A DNA stretch of 64,000 nucleotides from Neptunomonas concharum (GTDB taxonomy: Bacteria; Pseudomonadota; Gammaproteobacteria; Pseudomonadales; Balneatricaceae). Position numbers and translations under genes: made by a program. The DNA lies in NCBI RefSeq assembly GCF_008630635.1, contig NZ_CP043869.1, forward strand, positions 1,302,001 through 1,366,000. Direction: 5' to 3'. Each line of letters starts with the position of its first letter. Position 1 is the stretch's first letter. Below are positions 34,883 to 44,415 of this stretch, piece after piece. The notes beneath the pieces are model-generated. The model did no database searches. It was given only the letters and a program-made list of their open reading frames with translations, and was not told where the DNA came from.

Positions 34883-35125
34883 ATGAGCATTGAACATCAT
34901 GATTTAGTACATGAACTTCCTGAATACCGCGAACAGATTCACTCACTGAAAATGAGTGATGCGCATTTCTCTAAACTGTTCGACGAGTATCATGATGTAA
35001 CAAAACAAGTAGAAAAAATGGAGGCGGAGATCGAGCCTGCTTCTACAAAAACCGAAGAAGAGCTAAAAGTTAAGCGACTGCATTTGAAAGATCAATTGTA
35101 TGCTATGTTACGTGCTGCAAAGTAA
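34883..35125 (+). CDS. DUF465 (YdcH-like) small protein
   Basis: 80 residues. Helical: HHDLVHELPEYREQIHSLKMSDAHFSKLFDEYHDVTKQVEKME, then KTEEELKVKRLHLKDQLYAML. The match to DUF465/YdcH is clear in length and pattern. Likely an antiparallel coiled coil. Function unknown in the family. A terminator follows at once. Confidence 0.9.
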   Translation: MSIEHHDLVHELPEYREQIHSLKMSDAHFSKLFDEYHDVTKQVEKMEAEIEPASTKTEEELKVKRLHLKDQLYAMLRAAK

Positions 35126-35144
35126 GCCGTAACCGCTCTAAAAG

Positions 35145-35168
35145 CACCCGCATCTGCGGGTGTTTTTA
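35145..35168 (+). terminator. DUF465 gene terminator
   Basis: CACCCGCA-TC-TGCGGGTG followed by TTTTT. The loop would open by one pair in RNA, leaving a 7-bp GC-rich stem. Confidence 0.8.
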
Positions 35169-35250
35169 TTTGTCATCGTAGTGATTTCGATGCGATAGGA
35201 CGACGAGTGTGGTATATATGCGGGCACAGAGATATAGGGATTGAGGTGCT

Positions 35251-37029
35251 ATGCAACCAACCACTTTTAGTTGGAACTACATTCTTAATATTGCGCTTGA
35301 GCATAAAAAAGAGCTGGTTTTAGCTAACATTGTCGCCATTTTAGCAACGGTTGCTTCCGTACCGTTGCCTCTGTTAATGCCATTGCTGGTCGATGAGGTT
35401 CTGCTCAATCAACCCGGCGTATTGATAAATTCACTGCAGCCTTTCTTTCCAGAGCATTGGCATGGGCCAATACTTTACATCATGGCAATTCTTGTCATCA
35501 CTGTTTTATTGAGGGGAATTGCATTAGTACTCAATGTTTGGCAATCGCGCCAGTTTACGATTATTTCTAAAGATATTATTTTCAGAATGCGATCATTAAT
35601 GCTCAATCGTTTAGGGCGGATCGCTATGGCGGAATACGAAACCATTGGCAGTGGGGCGGTAAGCTCTCACTTTGTTACCGATCTGGATACGGTAGATCGT
35701 TTTGTTGGGAGCTCCGTTAGCCGATTGCTGGTAGCGTCGCTGTCGATTATAGGTACAGCGATTATCCTTTTATGGATGCATTGGCAGCTGGCTTTATTCA
35801 TCATGTTTCTCAACCCGGCGGTGATCTACTTTACAACCGTAATTGGTAAGCGAGTCAAAGAGTTAAAACGACGGGAAAATCGTGCTTATGAGTTGTTTCA
35901 AGACGCCTTGACTGAAACATTGGATGCTATACAACAGATACGAGCAAGTAATCGAGAGCAGCATTACCTTTCTAGTTTGATGCACTCGGCAAAGCAGGTA
36001 AGGGATGATTCCAGTGCCTTCGAGTGGAAGAGTGAAGCTGCAGGGCGCTTTAGTTTTCTGATTTTTCTGGTGGGTTTTGACCTGTTCCGAGCCGTATCTA
36101 TGTTGATGGTTGTCTTTTCCGATCTTTCTATCGGACAGATGATGGCCGTGTTTGGATATTTATGGTTCATGATGGGGCCTGTGCAAGAAGTACTGGGCAT
36201 GCAGTATTCCTATTATGGTGCTAAGGCCGCGCTAAAACGACTTAATCGTATACTCGCATTGCAGCAAGAACCCAACTACTCTGCCTTAGAAAACCCCTTT
36301 AAGGGCCAGGAACGTATTGCAATTGATATTGAGGATGTGCATTTTGGCTACGAAGATGGCACTGAAGTCTTAAAGGGTATCTCTTTGAGTATTGAGGCGG
36401 GGCAGAAAATTGCGCTGGTTGGGGCAAGTGGTGGCGGTAAATCGACACTCGTTCAAGTGTTGCTAGGTCTCTATACGCCACAGTCGGGGCAAATACGTTT
36501 TAATGGTGTCCCTGTTGAGCGAATCGGGTTATCGGTTGTACGTGATAATGTAGCTACTGTTTTACAACATCCCGCATTATTTAATGGCAGTATTCGCAGT
36601 AATCTTTGTATGGGGCGAGCGTTCAGCGACGAGCAGCTTTGGGATGCTTTAACAACCGCGCAATTAGCTGAATTTATTAAAACGCTGGATGGAGAACTGG
36701 ATGCAGTTGTGGGGCGCCAAGGTGTTAAGCTTTCCGGAGGTCAGCGCCAGCGTATTGCCGTTGCCAGAATGGTGCTCTCAGAGCCTAAAGTAGTGATTTT
36801 AGATGAGGCGACGTCTGCTCTGGATACGCAGACAGAACGCGCATTACACGGGGCGCTGACAACCTTTCTTGCAAATAGAACTACGATTATCGTTGCTCAT
36901 CGGTTATCGGCAGTAAAGCAGGCCGACCATGTCTATGTGTTTGAAGATGGACAAGTAGCGGAAGAGGGTGATCATCAAGAACTTATCAAGCAAGACGGTT
37001 TATATTCTCGATTGTATGGTCAGCATTGA
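35251..37029 (+). CDS. ABC exporter, fused permease-ATPase
   Basis: 592 residues. Type IV (B-type) half-exporter: an N-terminal six-helix domain (about 20-320) with VSSHFVTDLDTVDRFVG, then a nucleotide-binding domain with Walker A VGASGGGKST from residue 390, signature LSGGQRQRIAVARM near 494 and Walker B VVILDEATSALD, plus the H-loop IIVAHRLS. The MsbA/multidrug class is likely but the substrate cannot be read. It works as a homodimer or with an unseen partner. It stands alone between terminators and the lipoprotein gene. Confidence 0.92.
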   Translation: MQPTTFSWNYILNIALEHKKELVLANIVAILATVASVPLPLLMPLLVDEVLLNQPGVLINSLQPFFPEHWHGPILYIMAILVITVLLRGIALVLNVWQSRQFTIISKDIIFRMRSLMLNRLGRIAMAEYETIGSGAVSSHFVTDLDTVDRFVGSSVSRLLVASLSIIGTAIILLWMHWQLALFIMFLNPAVIYFTTVIGKRVKELKRRENRAYELFQDALTETLDAIQQIRASNREQHYLSSLMHSAKQVRDDSSAFEWKSEAAGRFSFLIFLVGFDLFRAVSMLMVVFSDLSIGQMMAVFGYLWFMMGPVQEVLGMQYSYYGAKAALKRLNRILALQQEPNYSALENPFKGQERIAIDIEDVHFGYEDGTEVLKGISLSIEAGQKIALVGASGGGKSTLVQVLLGLYTPQSGQIRFNGVPVERIGLSVVRDNVATVLQHPALFNGSIRSNLCMGRAFSDEQLWDALTTAQLAEFIKTLDGELDAVVGRQGVKLSGGQRQRIAVARMVLSEPKVVILDEATSALDTQTERALHGALTTFLANRTTIIVAHRLSAVKQADHVYVFEDGQVAEEGDHQELIKQDGLYSRLYGQH

Positions 37030-37114
37030 TTCACTTAACTGAAATTATTCTTTGGAGAAGGTGTCAAAATATAGGCTTTATAAGGCTACTCGGTAAATAA
37101 CAGGGATTAATACA

Positions 37115-37582
37115 ATGAAGACTTTAAACACAATAACGTCAGCGATCGTCATGGGTGTGTTGTTAACGGGTTGCGCATCCCCCAGTTTGACGGGTACTAC
37201 CTATAGCCGTAGCGAAGCACGGCAAGTCCAACATATTAAATATGGCACAGTTCTATCGGTTACTCCTGTTGTGATTGAGGGGCGCTCTGATGGCATTGTA
37301 GGCACGGGTGCGGGTGCAATTATCGGCGGTATTGCAGGTAGTACAATTGGCGGAGGCAAAGGTAGTAGCATTGCATCGGTTATTGGAGCTGTGGCTGGCG
37401 GTATGGCAGGTCAGGCAATTGAAGAAAATGCTACGCGCAAGCAAGGTCAAGAGGTAACGGTTCGGTTAACAAACGGAGAAGAGCTATCGGTTGTGCAAGA
37501 AGTCACTGATCAGCGATTTTTTAATGTTGGTGAGCAGGTAAGGCTCTTGCAAAGAGGTGGAGTTATCCGCGTTACTTACTAA
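37115..37582 (+). CDS. slyB: SlyB-like outer membrane lipoprotein (glycine zipper)
   Basis: 155 residues. Lipoprotein signal peptide with lipobox LLTGC (Cys20). A glycine-zipper stretch runs about 65-105 (GIVGTGAGAIIGGIAGSTIGGGKGSSIASVIGAVAGGMAGQA), a hydrophobic hairpin typical of SlyB/Pcp proteins, followed by a small beta-rich domain (EVTVRLTNGEELSVVQ). SlyB forms oligomeric rings around outer-membrane proteins in stressed enterobacteria (family knowledge). The residue after Cys is Ala, so outer-membrane sorting is expected. Confidence 0.85.
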   Translation: MKTLNTITSAIVMGVLLTGCASPSLTGTTYSRSEARQVQHIKYGTVLSVTPVVIEGRSDGIVGTGAGAIIGGIAGSTIGGGKGSSIASVIGAVAGGMAGQAIEENATRKQGQEVTVRLTNGEELSVVQEVTDQRFFNVGEQVRLLQRGGVIRVTY

Positions 37583-37615
37583 TCTACGTATCAACAAACT
37601 AAGGAATTTGTAAAC

Positions 37616-38404
37616 ATGCGTTGCCATGAAGTCGACTATGAAATTTTTGGATCTGAGATGCAGCTGGTGGAGATCGAGCTTGATCCTGGTGAAACAGTGG
37701 TAGCTGAAGCTGGCGCTATGACCTACATGGAAGAAGGCATTTCGTTTGAGACTAAAATGGGCGATGGCTCTGAACCGGATCAAGGGCTCATGGGTAAGCT
37801 GTTTTCTGCGGGTAAGCGTATGGTGACAGGGGAGTCTGTATTTACCACCCATTTTACGAATCAAGGACGTGGCAAGCAGCGTGTCTCTTTTGCTGCCCCT
37901 TACCCAGGTAATATCGTTGCGCTAAATATGGCTCAACTTGGAGAGCGAGTAACGTGTCAAAAGGATGCTTTTCTATGCGCTGCTTTAGGAACAAAGATTG
38001 ATATTGCCTTTAACCGAAAATTAGGCACGGGTTTGTTTGGAGGGGAAGGCTTTATTCTCCAAACATTGGAAGGCGACGGTATGGCTTTCATTCAAGCCGG
38101 GGGAACGGTGATTCGCAAAGAGCTAAATGGTGAAACGCTTCGTGTTGATACCGGATGTCTTGTTGGTTTTACGGATGGGATTGACTATGACATCGAACGT
38201 GCGGGAAGCCTGAAATCGATGGTATTTGGCGGCGAAGGGTTATTTTTAGCGACATTAAAAGGAACTGGCACCGTATGGTTACAGAGCTTACCTTTCTCAC
38301 GTATGGCAGATAGGATTATTGCCAGTGCTCCTTCTGCCGGAGGCGGCTCTAAAGGAGAAGGCTCGGTATTAGGTGGTTTGGGTCGAATGATAGATGGAGA
38401 CTAA
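37616..38404 (+). CDS. TIGR00266/AIM24-like family protein
   Basis: 262 residues, no signal peptide. Beta-helix-like fold with [35 protein letters not shown], then [25 protein letters not shown], and a C-terminal [19 protein letters not shown]. Matches the TIGR00266 (DUF124) family. Function unknown. It starts 33 bp after the SlyB-like gene, so it may share its transcript. Confidence 0.9.
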   Translation: MRCHEVDYEIFGSEMQLVEIELDPGETVVAEAGAMTYMEEGISFETKMGDGSEPDQGLMGKLFSAGKRMVTGESVFTTHFTNQGRGKQRVSFAAPYPGNIVALNMAQLGERVTCQKDAFLCAALGTKIDIAFNRKLGTGLFGGEGFILQTLEGDGMAFIQAGGTVIRKELNGETLRVDTGCLVGFTDGIDYDIERAGSLKSMVFGGEGLFLATLKGTGTVWLQSLPFSRMADRIIASAPSAGGGSKGEGSVLGGLGRMIDGD

Positions 38405-38430
38405 GTAACTCTGTAAGAAAGGATATATAA

Positions 38431-38462
38431 AAAAAGCACCTTAGTATAAAGGTGCTTTTTTA
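38431..38462. terminator. Bidirectional terminator between TIGR00266 gene and deaD
   Basis: AAAAAGCACCTT-AGTATA-AAGGTGCTTTTT, a perfect stem with A- and T-tracts on both sides, in the 65-bp convergent gap. Confidence 0.88.
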
Positions 38463-38469
38463 GGGTAGA

Positions 38470-40197
38470 TCAATCCTTTTTGCGCGGCTTCTTAGTGCGA
38501 GGCCCCTTATTGGATGGGCGACTACTTCGAGACGGTTTAGATGCGCCATCGACTTTCTTGATGCTCAGTCGTTGGCCACAGACCATCGCTTTCTGGAGTA
38601 GGGCTTCAACCTCTTTAGGAAGTCCTGCAGGAAGATCTACAAAGGTTGCTTTTTCTCGAATGTCGATATGACCAATATAGCGACTTTCGATATCAGCCTC
38701 ATTTGCAATCGCCCCCACTATGTTACCTGGTTTAACACCGTGTTCACGGCCTACTGACAGGCAATAGCGTTGCATTTCAATATCAGATTCAGGGCCCTCT
38801 CGACGCTTACGTGCTGGACGTTCGCCTTTTTCGCGAGGAGGGCGATCTTCAAAACCTTTAGGGCTTCGAATCTCTTTCTCATTGATCAGCAATGGCGTCT
38901 GGCCTTGCAATAATGCGGCAAGTGCTGCTGCAATGTGCATCGGGTCAGTATCGTGTTCATGTTGATACTCAGTTAAAAGGTCTAAGAACTGAGAGATATC
39001 TTTATTATCCAAAACATCGCTGATTTGTTGTTTGAAGCGATCAATACGTTTTGTATTGATATCAGCGGCAGATGGAAGATCCATTGGTTCAATTTTTTGG
39101 CGCGTCGCTTGTTCGATCATGCGCAACATGCGCTGTTCACGAGGCGACACGAAAAGGATAGCTTCCCCTTCACGGCCAGCACGGCCTGTTCGACCGATAC
39201 GGTGGACATAGGACTCAGTATCATATGGTATGTCGTAGTTTAAGACATGGCTGATACGTTCAACATCTAATCCTCGGGCAACGACATCAGTAGCCACTAG
39301 GATATCGAGTTTTCCTTGCTTCAGTCGTTCAACCGTACGCTCTCGAAGTTGCTGAGATACATCGCCGTTAAGTGCTTCACAAGCGTAGCCTCGTGCTGTC
39401 AGCTTTTCGGCCAGTTCGATAGTTGCTGATTTCGTACGAACAAAAACAAGCATGGCGTCGAACTGTTGCATCTCTAAAATACGAGTCAGAGCATCCAACT
39501 TGTGGAGACCGCTAACGCGCCAGTAGCGTTGCTTGATAGTCGTGGCTGTTGCAGTCTTGCTGGCAATCTTAATTTCTTCAGGGTTTTTAAGATGCTGTAG
39601 GGCAAGGCGGCGAATAGCTGATGGCATTGTTGCCGAAAATAATGCAATTTGTCGTGTTGCAGGTGTGTGCTCTAAAATCCAGTCAACGTCGTCAATGAAG
39701 CCCATGCGTAGCATTTCGTCGGCTTCATCCAGTACTAATGCCTGCAGGTCGTCCAGAACTAGGGAACCGCGACGGATGTGATCCATAACGCGACCCGGTG
39801 TGCCAACAATAACATGTACACCACGACGCAATTGTCTTAACTGTCCGTCATATGCCTGACCGCCATAAATAGGCAGTACATGAAAGTTTTTGATATGACG
39901 GGCATAAGTTTGAAAGGCTTCCGCGACTTGAATAGCCAATTCTCGTGTCGGTGCTAGCACGAGTAGTTGTGGCGTCGTTTTTTTAATGTCGATACGTGAC
40001 ATTAATGGTAATGCAAATGCAGCCGTTTTTCCGGTACCTGTCTGTGCTTGTCCTAGCAGGTCTCTACCTTCCAAAAGGTGTGGAATACTGGCAGCCTGAA
40101 TTGGCGAAGGTGTTTCGTAGCCGATCTCTTGAAGCACTTGCAACAAAGGAGCGGCCAAGCCCAATTCTGAAAAAGCGGGCTGGTCGTCTAGTGACAT
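38470..40197 (-). CDS. deaD: ATP-dependent RNA helicase DeaD/CsdA
   Basis: 575 residues. DEAD-box core: Q motif SPIQAASIPHL, motif I AQTGTGKT, motif Ia PTRELAIQ, DEAD (motif II), SAT, and the C-terminal RecA domain with HRIGRTGRAGREG. A DbpA-like RNA-binding domain (about 480-550, YCLSVGREHGVKPGNIVGAIANEADIESRYIGHIDI) and a basic tail mark the CsdA group, which assists 50S assembly and mRNA turnover at low temperature. It is shorter than E. coli DeaD (629) because the tail is shorter. Confidence 0.94.
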   Translation of the reverse strand: MSLDDQPAFSELGLAAPLLQVLQEIGYETPSPIQAASIPHLLEGRDLLGQAQTGTGKTAAFALPLMSRIDIKKTTPQLLVLAPTRELAIQVAEAFQTYARHIKNFHVLPIYGGQAYDGQLRQLRRGVHVIVGTPGRVMDHIRRGSLVLDDLQALVLDEADEMLRMGFIDDVDWILEHTPATRQIALFSATMPSAIRRLALQHLKNPEEIKIASKTATATTIKQRYWRVSGLHKLDALTRILEMQQFDAMLVFVRTKSATIELAEKLTARGYACEALNGDVSQQLRERTVERLKQGKLDILVATDVVARGLDVERISHVLNYDIPYDTESYVHRIGRTGRAGREGEAILFVSPREQRMLRMIEQATRQKIEPMDLPSAADINTKRIDRFKQQISDVLDNKDISQFLDLLTEYQHEHDTDPMHIAAALAALLQGQTPLLINEKEIRSPKGFEDRPPREKGERPARKRREGPESDIEMQRYCLSVGREHGVKPGNIVGAIANEADIESRYIGHIDIREKATFVDLPAGLPKEVEALLQKAMVCGQRLSIKKVDGASKPSRSSRPSNKGPRTKKPRKKD

Positions 40198-40322
40198 CTA
40201 ATTGAACCTGTGTAAATCGTAGTTGCGTCAATCGCAACCGAGATGGGATGATATGACATATAATCGAGCATTATAAAATATATGGCCGATTTAGTACAGA
40301 ATGGTTTTGCGTTGCGAGCGGT

Positions 40323-40685
40323 TTATTTGAACATTTTTTGATCGATCCATCTTTGAGTGGATGATGCGTTTATGTCAGGTAGGTGAAGCGATTCCGCGAG
40401 CAAAGTAATAAATTGCTGGTCGATCAATGACTCACCTTTTAGTTCTTTGCTTAAGTAGCAAGAAGTGTTCTTGCTATTCTTATATTCCACATACACAAAG
40501 AGCCTATCATGGGGGATGCCTCTCTGGTCTTTTCTTTTGCCTTTTGCAGTCCATACCCACGTGTGGCATAAATGCTGTTTGTTGTATAAGGGAAGCTCGA
40601 TGAGTCGCTCATCCCCTGATTGAAAGGATGGGGGGTGATCAGTGCTCGCAGATAGATCAGCTGTTGGTAAATGTGCTTCGAACAT
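40323..40685 (-). CDS. Unknown 120-residue protein
   Basis: 120 residues, no signal peptide or membrane helix. The middle part, LPLYNKQHLCHTWVWTAKGKRKDQRGIPHDRLFVYVEYKNSKN, is basic and beta-like; the end is helical (DQQFITLLAESLHLPDINASS). I do not recognise a family. It lies alone between deaD and the XRE-cupin gene. A real gene is likely because of length and normal composition, but an unsupported frame cannot be excluded. Confidence 0.45.
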   Translation of the reverse strand: MFEAHLPTADLSASTDHPPSFQSGDERLIELPLYNKQHLCHTWVWTAKGKRKDQRGIPHDRLFVYVEYKNSKNTSCYLSKELKGESLIDQQFITLLAESLHLPDINASSTQRWIDQKMFK

Positions 40686-40874
40686 GAGAAGTCGCTCCAG
40701 ATTTAATAAAAACCGAGAGCTGACGGATTTGACGGGCCACCTGTATATTTGTCAATTGACCACATCACCGATATCGGTAACCACCTTGCCCAGGAAGGCA
40801 GGTTGGCGAGGACGTCAGCCCTACTCAGGATGTAGGGTTAATTTAACATCAGGTCTAAAGTGAGGCAATACTTG

Positions 40875-41510
40875 TCAGGCGGTAACCCATAAAATTTCAG
40901 CGTCTTGCTTGCTGGTTGAGATGACCGCATGACCCATTTCGCAATCGTAATAGGCACTATCTCCCTCTTCCATGGGGACGGGTTCGTAAAACTCTGAATA
41001 AAAGATAATACTGCCGCTGATTACATACAGTAGCTCTTCACCTTCGTGTCTTACCCATTCGCCAAATTCCTCAAAAGAGCGTGCTCGAACGGTGGTTTTG
41101 TAGGGTAGCATTTTTTTGCTAGTGAGTTGGTTGGCAAGTAACTCGTGCTCGTAAGTAGGTGTTGGGTGGGGTTTGCCTTCCCCGGAGCGAGTAATATCTC
41201 GTCTGCCTCCTGCGCCAGCTGTTTTGGAAGGCTGGGTAAATAGTTGCGGAATATCAATTCCTAAACCTTTTACTAGTTTAGATACGGCGCTGAAAGTGGG
41301 GGATATTTGCTCGTTCTCAATTTTTGAGAGCGTTGATCTGGCAAGGCCGGTTAATTTGCTCGCTTCTTCAAGAGTAAGGTTTTGGCTAAGACGAATCTCT
41401 TTCACACGTTTACCTAGCTGAAGCGGTTCAACCATTGTCTCACTACTGGTATGCCGAGTAACCTCGAATGCAGGGTTTTCGCTTTTTTGTGGCAGTAGTT
41501 GATCAGACAT
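40875..41510 (-). CDS. XRE-family regulator with cupin domain
   Basis: 211 residues from ATG 41510, whose GGAGAG ribosome site is clear; the in-frame ATG at 41522 contains that site and is rejected. An N-terminal helix-turn-helix (about 33-88: LGKRVKEIRLSQNLTLEEASKLTGLARSTLSKIENEQISPTFSAVSKLVKGL) precedes a C-terminal cupin (about 140-211: HEGEELLYVISGSIIFYSEFYEPVPMEEGDSAYYD). This architecture is shared with PuuR-type regulators of polyamine or amino-acid catabolism, with a small ligand in the cupin. The target is unknown; no enzyme gene is adjacent. Confidence 0.9.
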   Translation of the reverse strand: MSDQLLPQKSENPAFEVTRHTSSETMVEPLQLGKRVKEIRLSQNLTLEEASKLTGLARSTLSKIENEQISPTFSAVSKLVKGLGIDIPQLFTQPSKTAGAGGRRDITRSGEGKPHPTPTYEHELLANQLTSKKMLPYKTTVRARSFEEFGEWVRHEGEELLYVISGSIIFYSEFYEPVPMEEGDSAYYDCEMGHAVISTSKQDAEILWVTA

Positions 41511-41647
41511 TGGGCTCTCCATAATGCATGGCTCATATTATTCTTTTCAATAGGTGTCTTTAGTGGCCAAAGAAAAAGAGTATCAGCTATTATAGTAAAC
41601 TTCGCGGCAAATGTTTCTTATCTGAAAGTTTTAAACGAGGCGATTGC

Positions 41648-41724
<77 letters not shown>

Positions 41725-41760
41725 ATGAAGTGTGCTATTCGAGATAACTTATGAAGATAG

Positions 41761-41837
<77 letters not shown>

Positions 41838-41874
41838 ATGAAGTGTGCTATTCGAGATAACTTATTGAAGATAG

Positions 41875-41951
<77 letters not shown>

Positions 41952-41987
41952 ATGAAGTGTGCTATTCGAGATAACTTATGAAGATAG

Positions 41988-42064
<77 letters not shown>

Positions 42065-42101
42065 ATGAAGTGTGCTATTCGAGATAACTTATTGAAGATA
42101 G

Positions 42102-42178
<77 letters not shown>

Positions 42179-42188
42179 AACTACAGGT

Positions 42189-42264
42189 TGGCTCCTCGAG
42201 CTGGACTCGAACCAGCGACCAATAGATTAACAGTCTACTGCTCTACCAACTGAGCTATCGAGGA
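42189..42264 (-). tRNA. tRNA-Asn(GUU)
   Basis: Acceptor TCCTCGA/TCGAGGA, anticodon loop CTGTTAA (anticodon GTT), T arm GGTTCGAGTCC, discriminator G and encoded CCA. 76 nt. First gene of the tRNA operon. Confidence 0.95.
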
Positions 42265-42286
42265 ACGACTTAACCTGTGGGCGCGT

Positions 42287-42315
42287 ATATTAGTGATGGT
42301 GGTTGACTTCGTCAA
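42287..42315 (-). promoter_or_regulatory. Sigma70 promoter of the tRNA operon with GC-rich discriminator
   Basis: On the minus strand TTGACG (-35, 42315-42310) and TAATAT (-10, 42292-42287) are separated by exactly 17 bp. The next eight bases, ACGCGCCC, form a GC-rich discriminator, a hallmark of stringently controlled stable-RNA promoters. The start would be near 42280, 16 nt before tRNA-Asn. Confidence 0.82.
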
Positions 42316-42504
42316 GCATATTTTCAAAAAAAACTAACAGAAAACTCCTTATTTTTAATAACCTTAAGTAGAGCTTATATTTGTATTCTGTATATGTTGG
42401 AATGCATCCTCTGAGTGAGGGTTTGGTTGTTTGCCTCTACATAAGTAACAGCTATTAATAACTAGAAGAATATTCCAGCTACTGGCGCGATTTAGAGATG
42501 TGAT

Positions 42505-44238
42505 ATGACAGTTACGATTGAGCATTCGGCAATCTTGGAAGAAGATGCTATTAAAGTAATGTCGCTTAGGCTTCGACACCTGGGGTTTGAAGTAGAAGAA
42601 GGTGAGTGGCTTAATCCTCTACCTGATATATGGTCCGTGCAGATTAGAGATAAGAGTGTTCCTTGGTTAAGAGCCAGAGGGAAGGGGATGACTCAGTCGG
42701 CAGCCTTAGTCAGTGCTTATGGTGAGTTTTTTGAGCGGTTGAGCTGCAACTATTTTTTTAAAGACCTTTTTCTTGGTCAGACGATAGCGCATTCTAGTTT
42801 TGTTCATTATCCAGATGAGCGTTGGTTTCCTTTTAGCTCTGAGGTTATTCCTGAGGGTTTGCTCGATGAGGCTACTCTCAGTCACTATAATATGGATGAA
42901 GAGCTTACGGCCTCTATGTTGGTTGATACCAATTCTGGAAATGCTGCGAGGGGGATTTGTGCTTTACCTTTTATTAGGCAGAAAACAGGTGAGACGGTCT
43001 GGTTTCCTGTCAATATTCTCAGCAATTTATATGCAAGCAATGGTATGGCTGCAGGAAGCAGCGAGTACGAGGCGAAGGTTAATGCAATTTCGGAAATCTT
43101 CGAGCGCCATATAAAGATCACTATTCTGTCGGCAGGTATTAGTTTACCGAAGATTCCTTATGATGTTCTTCAGGGCTATCCTAAAGTTTTGTCTGTTGTC
43201 GACAGACTGAGGTCTGAGGGGTTTGTAGTCTATGTATTGGATGCTTCACTTGGCGGAAAATTTCCTCTTGTTAATGTAACTTTGCTTAACCCTGAAGACG
43301 GTGGATGTATCGCGTCATTTGGTGCGCATCCAAAGTTTGCAGTTGCATTCGAACGAGCGGTAACAGAGTTATTGCAAAGTAGAAAGTTAAGTCAGTTGTC
43401 TGGATTTGCGGAGCCTTCTTTGGATCTTCAGAGAGTGGCGGATCAACATAATCTCGAGAAACATGTGGCTGATTCAAGTGGTGTTGTTTCTTGGGAGCTA
43501 CTATCGTCTGATGCTGATTACCCTTTTGTTGAATGGAACGTAGAGGGTGGTCCGCGTGAGGAGTTTGAGCATCTGTGTTATCTAATTCATAAAGTGGATA
43601 TGGATATCTATATCGCTGATTACCAGCACCTAGGGGTGCCATGTTGTCGTGTGGTTGTTCCGGGTATGTCAGAAGTCTATCCAGTAGAGAAGCTAATAAA
43701 GGATAACAATAATGCAGGTGCTCCGTTTCGGGTGGAGGTTTTTGAGCTTTCCAGCTTGAATTATTCGGCGCTCGCCGAGCTATCGAGACAGTTAGATCTT
43801 TTAGGGCTTAAGGATGAGTTAGAGGTTGCTAAACTTGTTGGTGTTCAGGTGTCGCGCGGAGAGGTGCTTTATGGTTTCAGAGTTGTTGAATTGAAGCTGT
43901 TATTGTCTTTAGCGCTGAATGAGCGGAAGAAAGCGTTGGAGATTTGTAAAAGAATTCTCTGTATGCAAGATCTTTCGGCGGAGAAGTCTAAGCTATATCG
44001 CTGCTTGTGTAATGTCTTAGCGTTTAAGTGTGTTGTTAATATTGCAGATACTGCTTATGAGTATGTTTTGGATGATCTCTATGGCGCGGACGTTCTAGAA
44101 AAGGCTCGGGCTATGTGCGGGGGTAAAGATGTCTTCGCAGGGTTTAAATCTATCAATATGAACTTAGATGGGCTTAAAGGTCACAAGTCGGTCTTAGAGA
44201 AGTATATGAGTCTCCAGGAGCTTAAAGGCACTAAGTAG
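42505..44238 (+). CDS. ycaO: YcaO, ribosomal protein S12 methylthiolation accessory factor
   Basis: 577 residues, close to E. coli YcaO (586), which shares its N-terminal pattern (LGF..EE..WLNP.P..WSV.IRDK). The ATP-binding YcaO core shows the paired glutamates in SAYGEFFERLSCNYFF (about 73-88) and AKVNAISEIFERH. A C-terminal helical extension (about 430-577), TPR-like in E. coli YcaO, is present. YcaO enzymes activate amide carbonyls with ATP; the enteric protein assists RimO in modifying S12. No RimO or azole-biosynthesis gene is nearby. Confidence 0.9.
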   Translation: MTVTIEHSAILEEDAIKVMSLRLRHLGFEVEEGEWLNPLPDIWSVQIRDKSVPWLRARGKGMTQSAALVSAYGEFFERLSCNYFFKDLFLGQTIAHSSFVHYPDERWFPFSSEVIPEGLLDEATLSHYNMDEELTASMLVDTNSGNAARGICALPFIRQKTGETVWFPVNILSNLYASNGMAAGSSEYEAKVNAISEIFERHIKITILSAGISLPKIPYDVLQGYPKVLSVVDRLRSEGFVVYVLDASLGGKFPLVNVTLLNPEDGGCIASFGAHPKFAVAFERAVTELLQSRKLSQLSGFAEPSLDLQRVADQHNLEKHVADSSGVVSWELLSSDADYPFVEWNVEGGPREEFEHLCYLIHKVDMDIYIADYQHLGVPCCRVVVPGMSEVYPVEKLIKDNNNAGAPFRVEVFELSSLNYSALAELSRQLDLLGLKDELEVAKLVGVQVSRGEVLYGFRVVELKLLLSLALNERKKALEICKRILCMQDLSAEKSKLYRCLCNVLAFKCVVNIADTAYEYVLDDLYGADVLEKARAMCGGKDVFAGFKSINMNLDGLKGHKSVLEKYMSLQELKGTK

Positions 44239-44264
44239 ACAGTGCTGTTGATGTTCTCTAAAGG

Positions 44265-44296
44265 AGGGATAAATTGACCGCTGTCAATTTATCCCT
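44265..44296. promoter_or_regulatory. Perfect 14-bp-arm inverted repeat between ycaO and the adhesin gene
   Basis: AGGGATAAATTGAC-CGCT-GTCAATTTATCCCT lies 26 bp after the ycaO stop and 120 bp before the adhesin ATG. As RNA it makes a long hairpin with a 4-nt loop but no T-run follows (GTTAATTATCC). It may be an atypical terminator, an mRNA-stabilising end or a protein-binding site. TGTAC-TCGG-GTACA (about 44336-44349) is a second small dyad nearby. Confidence 0.6.
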
Positions 44297-44415
44297 GTTA
44301 ATTATCCTGCAAAACCTCAAATTTCTGCCTATCCTGTACTCGGGTACAATTCTTTTTGGAGTTGTAAGCCGTTTAAATAGACGGTAACTAGGTAAAATTT
44401 TTTTGAGGTGCTTCT

